21,473 bases of DNA from CAZBEA01 sp964490835 (GCA_964490835.1 CAZBEA010000011.1:1-21473), one strand, 5' to 3'. Counted from the first letter of the stretch, positions 7,540-15,062 are shown. Translations and numbers: made by a program. Notes: generated by a model not told the origin, from the letters alone.

Positions 7540-8712
7540 ATGGACGACTACACACCGCCACAAGATGAAGATCAACAGCAGGAAGAAGACAAGAAGAAAA
7601 AAGGCGGCCCCTCTACTCGCATTATCAACAGGGCCAATGATTTCCAGCGAAATGTACGTTCTGCCAAAAAAAGAGTAGATGCGTTTCGCACGGCAAAAGA
7701 TGCCAAAAAGCTCCTTGATTTGGCGACCGATCCACAATCTGCAATCGCATCAAAAATCCCAGGAATAGGCGGACAACTCAAACAGTTTGAAAAAATATCC
7801 AAAGAACTCAAACAAATCCGTCGAATCGCTCAGATCGCATCAAAAATTCCTCCTCCGGTCTGGATCGGAATTGGCATCGCGCTTGCTGTTATTCTTATTT
7901 TCTTTTTTATTGTCACAATAATAGCCTCGATTAGCGGAGGTGGGGGTGATGGGGGAGGAAGCCTCGGGCTCCCAAATCAGGGGCCCATTCAAAACCCCGA
8001 CGGGTATTCTGAAGTTGAAGGATTCAAGCTCACGCTCAGCTGCACAGATGAAGTCACAACTCCTGAAGGCGTTGCGCAATGCTCGATTTCCTACGCTTAT
8101 GATGCAACGGTAGCAAATGCTCCACTTGAGAACATAGTTATTCATTTCGAACTCCCGGCAAATACCATCTTCTCCTCGGCGCTTCCAACAGCAACAACAA
8201 AAGACGATATCACGTACTCCTGGCCACTTTCGATTCCCGGAAACCAAACAACGCTTCAAATTTCCTTCACCAACACGCAACCCGATCGATTTGTCGATGC
8301 TTTTGCATATATTACATTGGTTGACGGTTTCTCAGACAACACACTGCCAACTCTGGATAATTGCGGCGGAAAGTACACACTCAGCAATCCAATCGGCAAT
8401 TTCGGAGATCCGACATGCACCTATTCTAATGATCAACTCTATTCAATGCTCCAATCAAATGACCCCACAAATGCGTACGATTGGTACTATAAAATTGTTC
8501 CATGCGAAAGTAGTTACGTTCCCGTTGCATACAATCCCCTCGCGGTCGACTCTGCCGGCGCATGGGGACTCTTTCAAATGGGAAGAGGCAAAAATGGCCC
8601 GTACGATCATGGAGACGTAGCATGGGGACAACAAATCATTAACGCTATTGAATATAATAAGTTATTAATGTCGTCGCCCGGTATCGGTCCGTATTGGGCT
8701 TGTGCGTTTTAG
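7540..8712 (+). CDS. Membrane-anchored lytic transglycosylase-like protein (VirB1-like)
   Basis: The 390-residue protein has a charged cytoplasmic N-terminus (residues 1-105), one membrane helix (about 107-131), a Gly-rich linker (133-140), an Ig-like beta domain resembling DUF11 (about 158-265) and a C-terminal transglycosylase-like domain (about 300-390). In the last domain, PCESSY places a likely catalytic Glu at 323, and SAGAWGLFQMG is the conserved AxGLxQ-type motif of lytic transglycosylases; the end, with NAIEYNKLLMS and PYWAC, is typical of a compact version. Such enzymes cleave glycan strands so a secretion channel or pilus can cross the wall. Position directly after virB4 supports a VirB1 role. 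Type II topology puts the enzyme outside the membrane. Two Cys pairs (275/293 and 322/388) could form disulfides. It ends three bases before the next gene. Confidence 0.85.
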   Translation: MDDYTPPQDEDQQQEEDKKKKGGPSTRIINRANDFQRNVRSAKKRVDAFRTAKDAKKLLDLATDPQSAIASKIPGIGGQLKQFEKISKELKQIRRIAQIASKIPPPVWIGIGIALAVILIFFFIVTIIASISGGGGDGGGSLGLPNQGPIQNPDGYSEVEGFKLTLSCTDEVTTPEGVAQCSISYAYDATVANAPLENIVIHFELPANTIFSSALPTATTKDDITYSWPLSIPGNQTTLQISFTNTQPDRFVDAFAYITLVDGFSDNTLPTLDNCGGKYTLSNPIGNFGDPTCTYSNDQLYSMLQSNDPTNAYDWYYKIVPCESSYVPVAYNPLAVDSAGAWGLFQMGRGKNGPYDHGDVAWGQQIINAIEYNKLLMSSPGIGPYWACAF

Positions 8713-8715
8713 ACT

Positions 8716-9261
8716 ATGACGTTTCGAATACTTATACTTGCATGTGTTTTTGTCTTTATTCTTTTTGTCGGGATCCTTCTTGTATCATTCTTGTCAAAAG
8801 ACGAAGCGCAGCCTATCCCCGACCAGAAGAATACGCCAACGCGTGGCGCGCTCATCCCAACAGCACCGGTCGGAAATAAAGAACCGGAGATTCCATATTC
8901 ACAAGATGGAACCGATCAATTGATTGAAATCGCAAAGCAGCGACCAACCCCAAAGGCGCAATCGGACACTCAAATTCGTGAGTCTCTTATTAACCTGGTC
9001 GGTGGAAATACAGGAGTCTTATATCAATCGCCTCTAGTTAAAATTTCCTATGTAAAAACGCCCAACGACTTTGAGGGAGAAATTTTAAGCAGCAATATCC
9101 AGACAGCCAAAGACGAAGCTGTGGCATGGCTAAAAAAACAAGGACTGACAGAGGATGGAATTTGTAAGCTTCCTGTATTCTTTTATTTATCGCCGACGGC
9201 ACGGGAAGCCGCAAAAAATAGCGGACAGGCATTTAATCCACTTCCTGAATTCTGTATATGA
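8716..9261 (+). CDS. Small membrane-anchored protein in the secretion operon
   Basis: The product has 181 residues: one N-terminal hydrophobic helix (about 4-28) that could be a signal anchor, a Pro-rich polar stretch to about residue 65, and a C-terminal domain of about 100 residues with TAKDEAVAWLKKQG and paired Cys at 154 and 180 near DGICKLPVFFYLS and LPEFCI. The domain would lie outside the membrane, and the Cys pair could be a disulfide. I cannot name the family. It starts three bases after the transglycosylase gene and its stop overlaps the next start as ATGA, so it is translated with the operon. A role as structural or adaptor component of the machine is inferred from position. Confidence 0.7.
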   Translation: MTFRILILACVFVFILFVGILLVSFLSKDEAQPIPDQKNTPTRGALIPTAPVGNKEPEIPYSQDGTDQLIEIAKQRPTPKAQSDTQIRESLINLVGGNTGVLYQSPLVKISYVKTPNDFEGEILSSNIQTAKDEAVAWLKKQGLTEDGICKLPVFFYLSPTAREAAKNSGQAFNPLPEFCI

Positions 9262-9920
9262 AACCAATATTAATACTTTCTATCTTGGTTTTTTTTCTTT
9301 TCCCCAAACCTATCCTTGCACAAGAAGCACAAAGCAACGTCGAAAGGATAAAGTTCGGCAACCCTACCGGACCTGGCGTGCCAATTCCCGGATCGACTGA
9401 CACAACTTCTGTTGTAGGTGCGGCAACAAATATCAACGCGGCGTATTATTCTTGCGCAAACGGATACACCCATCAATCATCGGATCTTGGTCCGTGTTTA
9501 AGAAATTACCTGGCTGCTCTTGGATATTCTTCAGCAATTCTTGATGCATTTGAAGCAAGGCGGGGAACCGGAATCGCAGACGGCTGCACACAATGCGTTG
9601 GGTATGTTGGTTTGGTGTTAACGCTGCTTTCGGGAAGCACTGCTACCGTGAATACAGTGGGGTCAGCAAAAGACGTTCTAAATTCCACAACAATCACAGC
9701 GGGGGATATGATCTTTGATCAGATATCATCAAGCGTCCCAATCCAGCCAGGTGATATTGGAGTCTCGGGTGGTGGAACCTGGGGACATATTCTAATAGTT
9801 AACACTGTCGAGGGAAATGTAAAATTTACCGCTCTTGAATCAAACGGGAATTTTGATTGTCGGGTCACAGACTCAAGATCGATATTAAAAGAGTTGTATA
9901 CTTTTTACAGAAAAAGATGA
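9258..9920 (+). CDS. Secreted CHAP-domain peptidoglycan hydrolase
   Basis: A 220-residue protein with a signal peptide (hydrophobic residues 4-20, likely cut after Ala21 in ILAQE). The region from about 85 to 215 looks like a CHAP (NlpC/P60-like) amidase/endopeptidase: QCVGYV gives the catalytic Cys113, WGHILIV gives His177, and ESNG near 194-197 fits the third polar residue. PGDIGV between them is the usual CHAP turn. CHAP enzymes cut peptide bonds or the amide link of peptidoglycan. Together with the transglycosylase two genes upstream, the operon encodes cutters of both the sugar and the peptide parts of the wall. It is joined to its neighbours by ATGA overlaps at both ends. The target could be its own wall, to pass the apparatus, or that of a partner cell. 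Confidence 0.82.
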   Translation: MKPILILSILVFFLFPKPILAQEAQSNVERIKFGNPTGPGVPIPGSTDTTSVVGAATNINAAYYSCANGYTHQSSDLGPCLRNYLAALGYSSAILDAFEARRGTGIADGCTQCVGYVGLVLTLLSGSTATVNTVGSAKDVLNSTTITAGDMIFDQISSSVPIQPGDIGVSGGGTWGHILIVNTVEGNVKFTALESNGNFDCRVTDSRSILKELYTFYRKR

Positions 9921-10588
9921 ATGTAAATAAAATTATTTTTATCATCCTTGCCCTGGTCTTTGCAGGAATCCTTCTTTTTCTTCTTGTCGTTCGACTGACT
10001 CACGACAGTGATGACTCGGTTAATCAAGACCGCGTGAAAAACCCTCAAAATATTCCAATTATCGTGTTACATACCGATCCTATCAACGGACAACAGGACA
10101 TCTATCCTGGGGAAATTAAAATAAACATTTCTCTCAATAGAGAAATTTTTTCGAAGAATGATATTGTTATAAAAATATCCCCCGAACCCACGGCTGGTTT
10201 TGAATTTACCAACTCATTCCCTTCCAAAGAATTGACATTGCAAATCTTTGGAGGACTGGCCCAATCAACTACGCATACCCTTACCGTATCCGACACGTCT
10301 GGAAATACACTCTATACGTGGTTCTTTACTACCTCAAACAAGTCTCCCGAATCATCATCTGCCGAAGTGAATAGAATACAGCAACAAACCATACGGAATT
10401 ATTACCCGTTATTTGATTTTGTTCCTTATAAAACCGACCTTTACACGATTGATTACACCGACCGTCTCACCCTCGAGGTAAAGATCAACGGCACACGAAG
10501 TCCACAGATTGAGGCATCGGTAGAAAATTGGATAAAGAGCAAGGGCATAGACCCCTCAACACACACAATAGATTATATTTCTCAGTAG
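9917..10588 (+). CDS. Membrane-anchored Ig-like (SbsA/Big_5-type) protein
   Basis: The protein is 223 residues from the ATG that overlaps the CHAP gene stop (ATGA); an ATG 60 bases further upstream lies inside the CHAP gene and would put 20 charged residues before the hydrophobic helix, so it is rejected. Residues 4-27 form one membrane helix. Residues about 48-140 resemble a bacterial Ig-like Big_5 domain: DPINGQQDIYPGEIKINIS at its start and TWFFTTS at its end. The remaining 80 residues include NYYPLFDFVPYKTDLY and could be a further small domain. It should face outwards. Last gene of the operon; its TAG is immediately followed by the stop of dnaN on the other strand. Exact role is unknown, probably adhesion or structure in the same machine. 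Confidence 0.75.
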   Translation: MNVNKIIFIILALVFAGILLFLLVVRLTHDSDDSVNQDRVKNPQNIPIIVLHTDPINGQQDIYPGEIKINISLNREIFSKNDIVIKISPEPTAGFEFTNSFPSKELTLQIFGGLAQSTTHTLTVSDTSGNTLYTWFFTTSNKSPESSSAEVNRIQQQTIRNYYPLFDFVPYKTDLYTIDYTDRLTLEVKINGTRSPQIEASVENWIKSKGIDPSTHTIDYISQ

Positions 10589-11683
10589 CTAATTCTGAAC
10601 TCGCACCGGCATGATAATGTGGAAATAGCCCGGATTGGCGCTATCAATAAATTTCGCCGGCTCAAGAGAGCTATTCAATTCCATAATTACACTTTCCCCA
10701 TCACATTGCTTTAAAAAATCGAGTAGATACCTGGCATTAAAAGAGATCTCTGTGTCGTCTCCGTCCTGCACAACATCTATCTGAGCATTGCTTTCTCCAA
10801 CCCCCGAGGACTTGGCAAGTAATAGAATTTTTCCGTCGGTTACTCTCAAACTTAAAATATTGGCGTTTTCTCGGGCAAAAATTGAAGCGAGCTTGGTTTC
10901 TTGAAAAAACATATCTTTATCGGCAGTCACTTTTGTTTTAAAACTCTTCGGTAATATTTTATCGTATTGTGGATATTTGCCAGCAATAAGTCTTCCCACA
11001 AGTATGATGTCGTCAGCTTGGAAAATTGCTTGATTGGTAGTTTTTTCAAGAAAAAGCGATCCTTCGGTTTTTAACGAAACAATCTCTTGTATAAGTTTTG
11101 ATGACAATATCACAATACCCTCCTCGACTACCTTCGTACCGGAATTTGAATAGAGAGAAAGCCTGTACCCATCGGTTGCAACAATCTCTTCTCTTCCTTC
11201 TTTTCTCACAATACACACCCCAGTAAGCTCAGGTCTTGAGTCTTCTTGAGAGATAGAAAGAATAACTTTTGAAAAAATGTTTTCAATTGCCGATTTATTA
11301 ATAGTTAATTGCTCACCCGATACTTGATCAAATAATTTAGGAAACTCTTCACTAGGAAGTGTTTGAAGAGTAAATTTACTATCCCTACTTATTAGTTCGA
11401 CTGCTTCTTTTTCTTTTTTTAATGAAAATTTATCTTTTGGAAGAGAGGAAACAATTTCCAGAAAATATTTCCCTGGAATTGCTATCTTTCCCGTTTCAAT
11501 AATCTTTGCCGGAATTTTTACTTGGGCTCCGAATTCCAAATTCGTTGCCGTTAAAAAGAGCCCTTCTTCACGAGCTTCAATCAAGATATGAGAAAGAATT
11601 GGAATTTGAGAGTGGACAGGCAAAATTTTTGCAAGTAGTGGAATGTGCTTTTCTATATTATCCACTAGTATTTCTGCCAACAT
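10589..11683 (-). CDS. dnaN: DNA polymerase III beta sliding clamp
   Basis: DnaN is the ring-shaped processivity factor that holds DNA polymerase III on DNA and recruits other repair and replication proteins. The 364-residue product has the usual length (360-380) and pattern of three repeated clamp domains: ATNLEFG in domain 1, VCIVRKEGREEIVATDGYRL in domain 2, and the C-terminal IIMPVRVQN, matching the conserved YxxMPxR end. It lies directly downstream of dnaA on the same strand with the putative oriC between, a common bacterial order. No SD is seen; TTTAAT at 11695-11690 sits exactly at -12 to -7 from the ATG, so it may be leaderless. Its stop abuts the stop of the convergent secretion operon, with no terminator visible. 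Confidence 0.95.
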   Translation of the reverse strand: MLAEILVDNIEKHIPLLAKILPVHSQIPILSHILIEAREEGLFLTATNLEFGAQVKIPAKIIETGKIAIPGKYFLEIVSSLPKDKFSLKKEKEAVELISRDSKFTLQTLPSEEFPKLFDQVSGEQLTINKSAIENIFSKVILSISQEDSRPELTGVCIVRKEGREEIVATDGYRLSLYSNSGTKVVEEGIVILSSKLIQEIVSLKTEGSLFLEKTTNQAIFQADDIILVGRLIAGKYPQYDKILPKSFKTKVTADKDMFFQETKLASIFARENANILSLRVTDGKILLLAKSSGVGESNAQIDVVQDGDDTEISFNARYLLDFLKQCDGESVIMELNSSLEPAKFIDSANPGYFHIIMPVRVQN

Positions 11684-11695
11684 ACATTAATTAAA

Positions 11696-11713
11696 TTAGT
11701 ACTAGTAGTAGTA
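11696..11713 (-). promoter_or_regulatory. DnaA-trio-like element
   Basis: Read on the minus strand, TACTACTACTAGTACTAA contains CTA, CTA, CTA, GTA, CTA in a row, equivalent to 3'-GAT-5' repeats on the other strand. It lies 10 bases from the perfect box at 11732-11724 and directly before AT-rich sequence. DnaA-trios bind a DnaA filament on single-stranded DNA during origin opening. Confidence 0.5.
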
Positions 11714-11759
11714 TAGCTGGATATGTGGATAAAAGCAACGATGTACGCGTGAGAAAAAG

Positions 11760-11802
11760 TGTGGATAACTTGTGGAAACTTGTGGATAACTTGTTGATTA
11801 CT
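11760..11802. repeat. Four tandem DnaA boxes at about 11-bp spacing
   Basis: Copies start at 11760 (TGTGGATAACT), 11771 (TGTGGAAACT), 11781 (TGTGGATAACT) and 11792 (TGTTGATTACT), a head-to-tail period of 11, 10 and 11 bases, about one helical turn. The first and third are perfect boxes; the second and fourth have two mismatches each. All point the same way as the box at 11724. Same-face packing would favour cooperative DnaA assembly. Confidence 0.75.
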
Positions 11803-11817
11803 GGATTGGGTATTTTA

Positions 11818-13155
11818 TTATCCTCTCAAACTTCCCTCTACTACACTTTTTATTGACACAATTTCCCCACTTTTATCCTCATTGTTTTGAATAAGAGAAT
11901 CTATTTTTTCCACACCGTGCATAACTGTTGTATGATCTCTGCCACCGAGTAAATTACCAATCTCAACAAATGTAAGGCCCTGCTCTTTAAGAAGATACAT
12001 ACAAATATGTCGAGCCCGAACAAGTGATGCATCTCTTTTGGCACCTTTTAGTTGTGTTGATTTTATATTGTAATAGTTGCAAACAGCCTCAATTACAGCA
12101 TCGGGAGGGGCAACTCGAGAACGTTTGCGTGCTCCCTGAAGCAAAGAAAGAACCACATCTTTTGTAACCTCTTTATTGGGAGTTCTTACAAGCGCAGCAG
12201 AAAGTCGCAGCAAAAACCCTTCCAAAGCGCGAGCATCATGGACGTGTTCTGCGATAATCTTTGCAATATCTATTGAAATAAACAAATTATGCTTCTCGCT
12301 TTTTATTAAAGTGATTGCAGCGCGTAATTCAAAATCGGGAGGGGCAACATCGACTGTGAGTCCTCCCTCAAAACGTGAAGCAAGGCGCGCTTCGATTTTC
12401 TTGATTTCAGAAGGGGGACGGTCCGAAGTGAAAATAATTTGCCCTCCCCGATCAACAAGTGTATTGAATGTGTGAAATAATTCTTCTTGAACTTTTTCTT
12501 TTCCGGTCAGAAATTGAATATCGTCAAGTAATAAAACGTCAACATTTCTAAATTTTTTTCTTAATTTATTTGTTGCGTTTTCTCGTATCGCCTCAACCAC
12601 TTCGTTGGTAAATTCTTCGGTAGTAAGATAAATAATTTTTGCATCATGTTTGTCTTCGAGCACCTTGTTTGCAATAGCACACATTAAATGGGTTTTGCCT
12701 ACCCCCACAGTTCCGTAGATGAAGAGAGGATTATAAATTCCACCCGGTTGTCCTGCGACTGTCGAAGCTGCCGTAAACGCTAGCTGATTACTTTCAGAAA
12801 CCGCAAATGTTTCAAAGGTATAGTCTATTCGAATTCGATCGGGACGCGAAACCTTTTTTGTAGCTGTTGGGAGCGGAGTAAAAAGCGGCCCGAGTTCCTT
12901 TTCTATTTTTCGTTCACGAGTTGCCGTTGAAAAAAGAAGACTTACGTCTTTCCCGGATTTTTTATCCAAGACACGTTTAATAAGGGCATAATATCTTTTT
13001 TCAATATATTGGGCATTGATGTATGTAGGTGCGCCAATTGTAGCGATATTATTTTCAAAAGAAATAAGATAGGTGTTTTGAAAAAAAGTAAGATACGTTG
13101 GTTTGGAAACTTCAACTTGTATCTCATCAAGAACTGATTGCCATAGATTCTCCAT
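11818..13155 (-). CDS. dnaA: Chromosomal replication initiator DnaA
   Basis: The 445-residue protein carries all DnaA domains: an N-terminal helical domain I (about 1-75) that begins with LWQSVLDEIQVEVSKPTYLT, a short linker, an AAA+ ATPase domain III (about 110-325) and a DNA-binding domain IV (about 345-445). Walker A is YGTVGVGKTHLM (149-157 region), Walker B VLLLDDIQF (207-215), the sensor TSDRPP follows at 243-248, and RLASRFEGG (257-265) carries the expected arginine finger. In domain IV, GGRDHTTVMHG (404-414) is the box-recognising motif, close to the usual GGRDHSTVLHA. It binds ATP and DnaA boxes to open oriC, which lies just downstream. Its own promoter contains a DnaA box, indicating autoregulation. 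SD is weak at best (CGGAACCT before ATG). Confidence 0.97.
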   Translation of the reverse strand: MENLWQSVLDEIQVEVSKPTYLTFFQNTYLISFENNIATIGAPTYINAQYIEKRYYALIKRVLDKKSGKDVSLLFSTATRERKIEKELGPLFTPLPTATKKVSRPDRIRIDYTFETFAVSESNQLAFTAASTVAGQPGGIYNPLFIYGTVGVGKTHLMCAIANKVLEDKHDAKIIYLTTEEFTNEVVEAIRENATNKLRKKFRNVDVLLLDDIQFLTGKEKVQEELFHTFNTLVDRGGQIIFTSDRPPSEIKKIEARLASRFEGGLTVDVAPPDFELRAAITLIKSEKHNLFISIDIAKIIAEHVHDARALEGFLLRLSAALVRTPNKEVTKDVVLSLLQGARKRSRVAPPDAVIEAVCNYYNIKSTQLKGAKRDASLVRARHICMYLLKEQGLTFVEIGNLLGGRDHTTVMHGVEKIDSLIQNNEDKSGEIVSIKSVVEGSLRG

Positions 13156-13195
13156 AGGTTCCGTACAACAAGACAGGGGTAAATGTAGGTACCCA

Positions 13196-13225
13196 AGTAT
13201 AATAATGTGGATAACTTTTTGTCAA
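13196..13225 (-). promoter_or_regulatory. dnaA promoter with DnaA box in the spacer
   Basis: TTGACA (13225-13220) and TATACT (13201-13196) on the minus strand are separated by 18 bases. The perfect DnaA box TTATCCACA (13214-13206) sits within that spacer, so bound DnaA would block RNA polymerase: a simple negative feedback. The start point is expected near 13189, giving a leader of about 33 bases. Confidence 0.8.
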
Positions 13226-13259
13226 CCGATGCTATCTGTATCAATAGCGCCTCTTATGC

Positions 13260-13265
13260 TACACT
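13260..13265 (+). promoter_or_regulatory. -10 element of the zinc-ribbon gene
   Basis: TACACT ends seven bases before the ATG at 13273, so transcription would start at 13272 and leave almost no leader. A second -10-like TATGCT overlaps at 13255-13260. No good -35 is present; TGTATC at 13237 is weak. The promoter diverges from that of dnaA. Confidence 0.35.
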
Positions 13266-13272
13266 AAGATGA

Positions 13273-13422
13273 ATGCAAGATGTACTGCCCTCAATATTCA
13301 AAAGCAAAACAAATGCTCCCCTCACCTTTTGTCCACGATGCGAAGAAATTTTTGGTGCGCTTGCCGGATCGAAAGAGGCGCTTTGTAAGAATTGTGGCTA
13401 TAAAGAGCCATGCTGCGAATAG
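13273..13422 (+). CDS. 49-residue zinc-ribbon protein
   Basis: This is a very small gene divergent from dnaA. The product, from MQDVLPSIFK to the end GYKEPCCE, contains CPRC at residues 20-23 and CKNCG at 38-42, a four-Cys zinc ribbon with 14 residues between the pairs, and a CC pair close to the C-terminus. The first knuckle is preceded by TF and the second followed by GY, typical of zinc ribbons in transcription- and translation-related proteins (RPB9/TFIIS-like or ribosomal). Other frames over the same bases also lack stops for a while, but only this one gives a sensible Cys pattern. The stop is six bases before the LOG-family gene, so the two are probably co-transcribed. It likely binds zinc and perhaps nucleic acid; the partner is unknown. 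Confidence 0.7.
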   Translation: MQDVLPSIFKSKTNAPLTFCPRCEEIFGALAGSKEALCKNCGYKEPCCE

Positions 13423-13428
13423 CTGCTC

Positions 13429-14055
13429 ATGAAGATTCATAAAGGACCCATTCAATCAATCGGTTTTTTTGGGAGCTCAACAAGTGTTCCCGGCTCTCCA
13501 TCGTATGATGCCGCATTCGAAACCGCGCGACTTATTGCCGCATCGGGAAGAACGGTTGTGAATGGTGGTGGACCGGGGGTAATGCTTGGTGCAACTATGG
13601 GAGCGAAAAAAGAACACGGGAAAATTTCACTCGTATACTACCGACCCGAACTTGCGACAGACTTCGAAGGAAGCATCGGGAAAAATAAAGGCGAATACAT
13701 GTTCGAAGAACAAAATTACATTCTCAGAACGAAAAAACTTCTTGAACTATCGGACGCATTCATTATTTTTAAAGGCGGAACAGGAACGCTGTCTGAATTT
13801 GCGATGGCGTGGGGAATTTCAAGGCTTTATATCGGGCACCACAAGCCTATTGTTCTTTTTGGAGAATTTTGGAGACCAATTATGGCGGCGCTTCACGAGC
13901 ATCTGAAAATTCGCAAAGAAGAATCGAGTCTATACAAAATAGTAACAACGCCAGAACAGGCAATAGAGGCAATTGAATTTTATGAAGGAATAATAGAAAA
14001 GCGAAAACATGCTCATAGAAATTGTAAGGGCTCCGAATGCAATCTTCTTATTTAA
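13429..14055 (+). CDS. LOG-family (lysine decarboxylase-like) protein
   Basis: The 208-residue product has a Rossmann-like fold with the two signature regions of the LOG/TIGR00730 group: GGGPGVM at 46-52 and KGGTGTLSE at 115-123. Characterised LOG proteins are cytokinin riboside 5'-monophosphate phosphoribohydrolases, releasing the base from nucleotide monophosphates; many bacterial members have unknown substrates. The usual signature is PGGxGTxxE; here the Pro is Lys, while the GxGT and the Glu are kept. R100 and K102 lie where the family has its conserved Arg-Lys. The C-terminus ends in a short His/Cys-containing tail (HAHRNCKGSECNLLI), not usual for the family. Probably cytoplasmic and co-transcribed with the zinc-ribbon gene. 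Confidence 0.85.
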   Translation: MKIHKGPIQSIGFFGSSTSVPGSPSYDAAFETARLIAASGRTVVNGGGPGVMLGATMGAKKEHGKISLVYYRPELATDFEGSIGKNKGEYMFEEQNYILRTKKLLELSDAFIIFKGGTGTLSEFAMAWGISRLYIGHHKPIVLFGEFWRPIMAALHEHLKIRKEESSLYKIVTTPEQAIEAIEFYEGIIEKRKHAHRNCKGSECNLLI

Positions 14056-14057
14056 CG

Positions 14058-15062
14058 TTATAGATGGTCGAGTTCGTGGTTGTTCTTGAGTGAGGTAAAA
14101 ATAACAATACAAAAAGAAAGAAATGGAACCGCGAGTAATGCCCCTACAACCCCCAGCAGTGTTGCTCCGATAATAATAGAGAGTATAACAACAAGCGGAT
14201 TAAGTCCGACTGCTCGGGCCATAATACGAGGAACAAGAACATTGTTCTCAAGAAACTGGATTCCAATATAGACACAAAGCACAATGATAGCCAGCGGAAT
14301 CGACGTGCTCGAGGCTATAATTATTGCCGGCACCGCTGCAATTGTTGGACCGATTGATGGTACAATTTCAAGAATTGCAGCAAGAAGAGCAAGCGACAAC
14401 GCAAAGTCTACATTGAGAATAAGTAATGCCACGTACGTAATAACTCCAATGAAGACGGAGAGTATTAGCTGTCCCCGCAACCAGCTTCCGAGCTTTTCGT
14501 CGATATGATGCAGTGTCCACTCTATTTGCTGGGCTTTGTTTTGTGGAAACATGTTGATGACTCCTCTTCTGATCGATTTCTCATACAGGAGCAAGTAAAA
14601 TCCCACAACAAAAACGGTAAAAATTGCAAAGACACTTGAGAACAATGCTCCTGTCAGGGAGAGAGCATTGCGAGAGATATTGCCGAATTCGGAGGCAATA
14701 ATTCGATTGATCTGACTTGTATCAAGCGTAAATCCAAGAAACCCTTCGTTGCTTGAAAGATAATTTGGGAGCTGGTTAATAAGAAGAGCGATCTGTTTGA
14801 TGAAAAATGGAAATAACGGGAATATAAGAAGTACCAGAAACGCCACTGTTATGACATACGGAATTGCGACTGCAAGAATTTGAGGAAATCTTTTCTTTCG
14901 CAAGTAATCTACATACGGATGAAGCGCTGCCTTTATGATATACGCTGCAAAAAGAGAAAGAAGAATACTTCTTGTTTCAATGATGATCCATAAAGCCAAG
15001 AGAAGAATAATTGCAAATATCACTTGATTTTTTAGAATATAAGAAAGAAGAGGATGCTTCAT
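14058..15062 (-). CDS. AI-2E/PerM-family membrane transporter
   Basis: The product is a 334-residue polytopic membrane protein with about seven or eight hydrophobic segments. The segment ILEIVPSIGPTIAAVPAIIIA with its E..P..GP motif, and the near C-terminal NNVLVPRIMARAVGLNPLVVILSI stretch, read as the AI-2E/PerM family (TqsA, YdiK, PerM-like), which includes a proposed autoinducer-2 exporter and Na+/H+ antiporters; the substrate cannot be read from sequence. The frame extends eight codons upstream to 15086, but a -10 element TACAAT at 15074-15069 puts the transcription start at the ATG at 15062, so this start is chosen. It is convergent with the LOG gene (2-base gap) and divergent from msrA. 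Confidence 0.9.
   Translation of the reverse strand: MKHPLLSYILKNQVIFAIILLLALWIIIETRSILLSLFAAYIIKAALHPYVDYLRKKRFPQILAVAIPYVITVAFLVLLIFPLFPFFIKQIALLINQLPNYLSSNEGFLGFTLDTSQINRIIASEFGNISRNALSLTGALFSSVFAIFTVFVVGFYLLLYEKSIRRGVINMFPQNKAQQIEWTLHHIDEKLGSWLRGQLILSVFIGVITYVALLILNVDFALSLALLAAILEIVPSIGPTIAAVPAIIIASSTSIPLAIIVLCVYIGIQFLENNVLVPRIMARAVGLNPLVVILSIIIGATLLGVVGALLAVPFLSFCIVIFTSLKNNHELDHL

Larger units (their letters stand above)
11684..11817. other. Putative chromosomal origin oriC
   Basis: This 134-bp spacer between dnaN and dnaA holds three perfect DnaA boxes (TGTGGATAA at 11724, 11760 and 11781), two degenerate ones (11771, 11792), a DnaA-trio-like stretch and an AT-rich segment TAATTTAATTAATG next to dnaN. 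The order box, short spacer, trio, AT-rich DNA is that of the unwinding region described for Bacillus subtilis. It is short for an origin, in line with a reduced genome. Function is inferred from sequence only. Confidence 0.75.

Noticed and set aside
9857..9916. Upstream ATG extending the Ig-like protein
   Set aside because: It falls within the CHAP gene, and the ATGA overlap at 9917 gives a normal N-terminus directly before the membrane helix.
8716..10588. TGA recoding (Gly code of Gracilibacteria)
   Set aside because: TGA ends genes in ATGA overlaps at 9258 and 9917 and elsewhere, and no conserved domain is interrupted by an in-frame TGA that would need readthrough.
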